A stretch of 64,000 nt of DNA from the NCBI RefSeq assembly GCF_003702045.1, contig NZ_RBTP01000036.1, positions 62,001 to 126,000 of the forward strand, given 5' to 3'. The DNA is from Pseudomonas viridiflava. Lineage in GTDB: Bacteria > Pseudomonadota > Gammaproteobacteria > Pseudomonadales > Pseudomonadaceae. Shown piece by piece: positions 62,939 through 64,000 of this stretch (position 1 is the first letter of the stretch; every line of letters begins with the position of its first letter). A program made the position numbers and the translations under genes. The notes beneath the pieces were generated by a model, which ran no database searches, was not told the DNA's origin, and saw nothing but the letters and a program-made list of their open reading frames with translations.

Positions 62939-64000
62939 TCAATTCGGTTTGGCTACCGTCGCGGCATTCTTGCCTAATACAGGAGCGGCTACATGCACCT
63001 TGGCCTCGGACAAGGCAATACAGCGATGTGCGTAGCTGTCGATCTCTTTCAAAGAGATATTTCGGTAGCTAGCGGGACAGATCAACAACGTATCGCCGAA
63101 GCGGAACTGACGAAACGCCCTGACGCTGTACAAACCATTCGGCCCCTCGTAGCTCTCCAGTTGCCACGGGGCGCTGCTGAATACCTCCTTCGGATAATCC
63201 TTTTCGTTCAACACATAGCTCAGCTCGGTATTGTCCCTGATTTTGATCAGATTGGCGGCGGAATAAACCCACAGGTCCAAGAGGGCCGGCAACAGCATGG
63301 CATTGACGAAGATGCACCCGAGCAGCACCAGTGCGGCTCGGCCGGTGCGCTGCATCGCATTGCCGTTTGTCAAATAAAAGACGAGGACTGGCGCTAGGTA
63401 GAGGCACATTATCAATAAGCAGAGGGCGATAGCTCCGAATGCTTCTTCGTCGCTCTCTCCGCCTCGCCACGTCATGATTGCTAGCTGGGCGGGCATGACT
63501 CCACTCACCGAAGTAAACGCGAGCAGCGTACCTAGCCAGCCAACGAGGGCTGTGTAATAGAGTTTGCGATGCGAGGGTTTGCGGGGACCAGGCGGCAGCT
63601 CCAGTACTTTGTTGTGCAGGGGCGCATCGCGGCGAAGCAGAACTATCACGGCACAAGCGGCAGCGACTACGACGATAGGGAAGAAGTAGCCTGGGGACAT
63701 GGTGTAATCAAAGAGGGCCCCCAGCAGGTTGATCGAGAGCAGTAGGTAGCCCCCGCCTACGATGAGGCCAAAGCGTAAGGCGAGCCTCTTTTCCAGCTCT
63801 CTGTCAACGGTGCATACAGACATGCTCAACGTGAAGACCAAAGACGGCACCGATACGATGAGCAGCAGCGACGCGAGTATCAGCAGGCTGAAGAATAACC
63901 AGGCGACGAGGTTCGAAGGGTTCCCTAACGAACTCAGGATCAACTCGGGGTGATGGATTACCCAGAGGTACTTGGTGAGGAGTGAGATTGAGATAAGCGT
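62939..64000 (-). CDS. Polytopic membrane protein, 5' end outside window
   Basis: The frame is open from the right window edge to the TAG-side stop at 62939; 353 residues are visible and the start is missing. About six to seven membrane helices (AWLFFSLLILASLLLIVSVP, YFFPIVVVAAACAVIVLL, AIALCLLIMCLYLAPVLVFYL, ALVLLGCIFVNAMLLPALL) precede a soluble C-terminus of roughly 110 residues (ELSYVLNEKDYPKEVFSSAP onward). No family is recognised. Being near the effector genes it could be another immunity-type protein, but it is on the other strand. Confidence 0.7.
   Translation of the reverse strand, partial: TLISISLLTKYLWVIHHPELILSSLGNPSNLVAWLFFSLLILASLLLIVSVPSLVFTLSMSVCTVDRELEKRLALRFGLIVGGGYLLLSINLLGALFDYTMSPGYFFPIVVVAAACAVIVLLRRDAPLHNKVLELPPGPRKPSHRKLYYTALVGWLGTLLAFTSVSGVMPAQLAIMTWRGGESDEEAFGAIALCLLIMCLYLAPVLVFYLTNGNAMQRTGRAALVLLGCIFVNAMLLPALLDLWVYSAANLIKIRDNTELSYVLNEKDYPKEVFSSAPWQLESYEGPNGLYSVRAFRQFRFGDTLLICPASYRNISLKEIDSYAHRCIALSEAKVHVAAPVLGKNAATVAKPN

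Noticed and set aside
1..64000. CRISPR array, tRNA, rRNA or prophage
   Set aside because: I scanned for regularly spaced repeats, cloverleaf patterns and phage structural genes and saw none.

Overview
The window is 64 kb of Pseudomonas chromosome, most likely from the P. syringae group. The evidence is a uronate dehydrogenase that reads like the characterised P. syringae enzyme, GDP-D-rhamnose genes, BdlA-like, McpS-like and PctA/PscA-like chemoreceptors, an ECF11 RpoE-ChrR pair, OprD and BCCT proteins, and several REP-type palindromes of the kind common in pseudomonads. Most coding sequence is GC-rich; the last 4 kb is visibly AT-richer and looks acquired. I see no rRNA, tRNA or CRISPR array.

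Layout. 1-12.8 kb: a GAF-GGDEF-EAL protein cut by the window edge, a KGG-repeat stress protein, a GAF protein, a 4HB chemoreceptor, NhaA, a BCCT osmolyte transporter, a DEDDh exonuclease coupled to a cNMP/CBS/DUF294 protein, and a second NhaA. 12.98-23.2 kb: a ten-gene minus-strand cluster encoding allophanate hydrolase, a BMP-type ABC importer, a formamidase-like nitrilase, biuret hydrolase, a second BiuH-like cysteine hydrolase, an AtzH/HpxZ-like small protein and a GntR/FCD regulator. I read it as uptake and complete mineralisation of biuret- or triuret-like ureides for nitrogen, from a likely sigma-54 promoter with a possible regulator operator. 23.4-29.2 kb: rmd-gmd, a BdlA-like receptor, and a GNAT-PhoD operon with a possible Pho box.

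29.3-34.8 kb: a self-contained TonB system in the unusual order exbD-tonB-receptor-exbB, followed by a secreted phospholipase D. 34.9-42.7 kb: Dps, MltA, a RES/Xre toxin-antitoxin pair, a response regulator-CheC protein with a PAS partner, a stand-alone AroA, and rpoE-chrR with a recognisable autoregulatory promoter. 43.3-52.6 kb: a uronic-acid operon (Udh, 1,5-lactonase, TRAP transporter, DMT exporter, epimerase) with an OprD porin and an SDR; two copies of a promoter-operator module flank the porin.

53-64 kb: an uncharacterised basic protein, two chemoreceptors (HBM and dCache amino-acid type), a Tus-family replication-terminus protein, then an AT-rich island with a frameshifted gene, a PAAR spike protein, a PGRP-type amidase and a membrane-anchored probable immunity protein joined by 1-bp overlaps, an IS30 remnant, and a partial membrane protein. 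Two gene remnants that lack start codons (an alpha/beta-hydrolase C-terminus and a VapC C-terminus) lie in intergenic regions.
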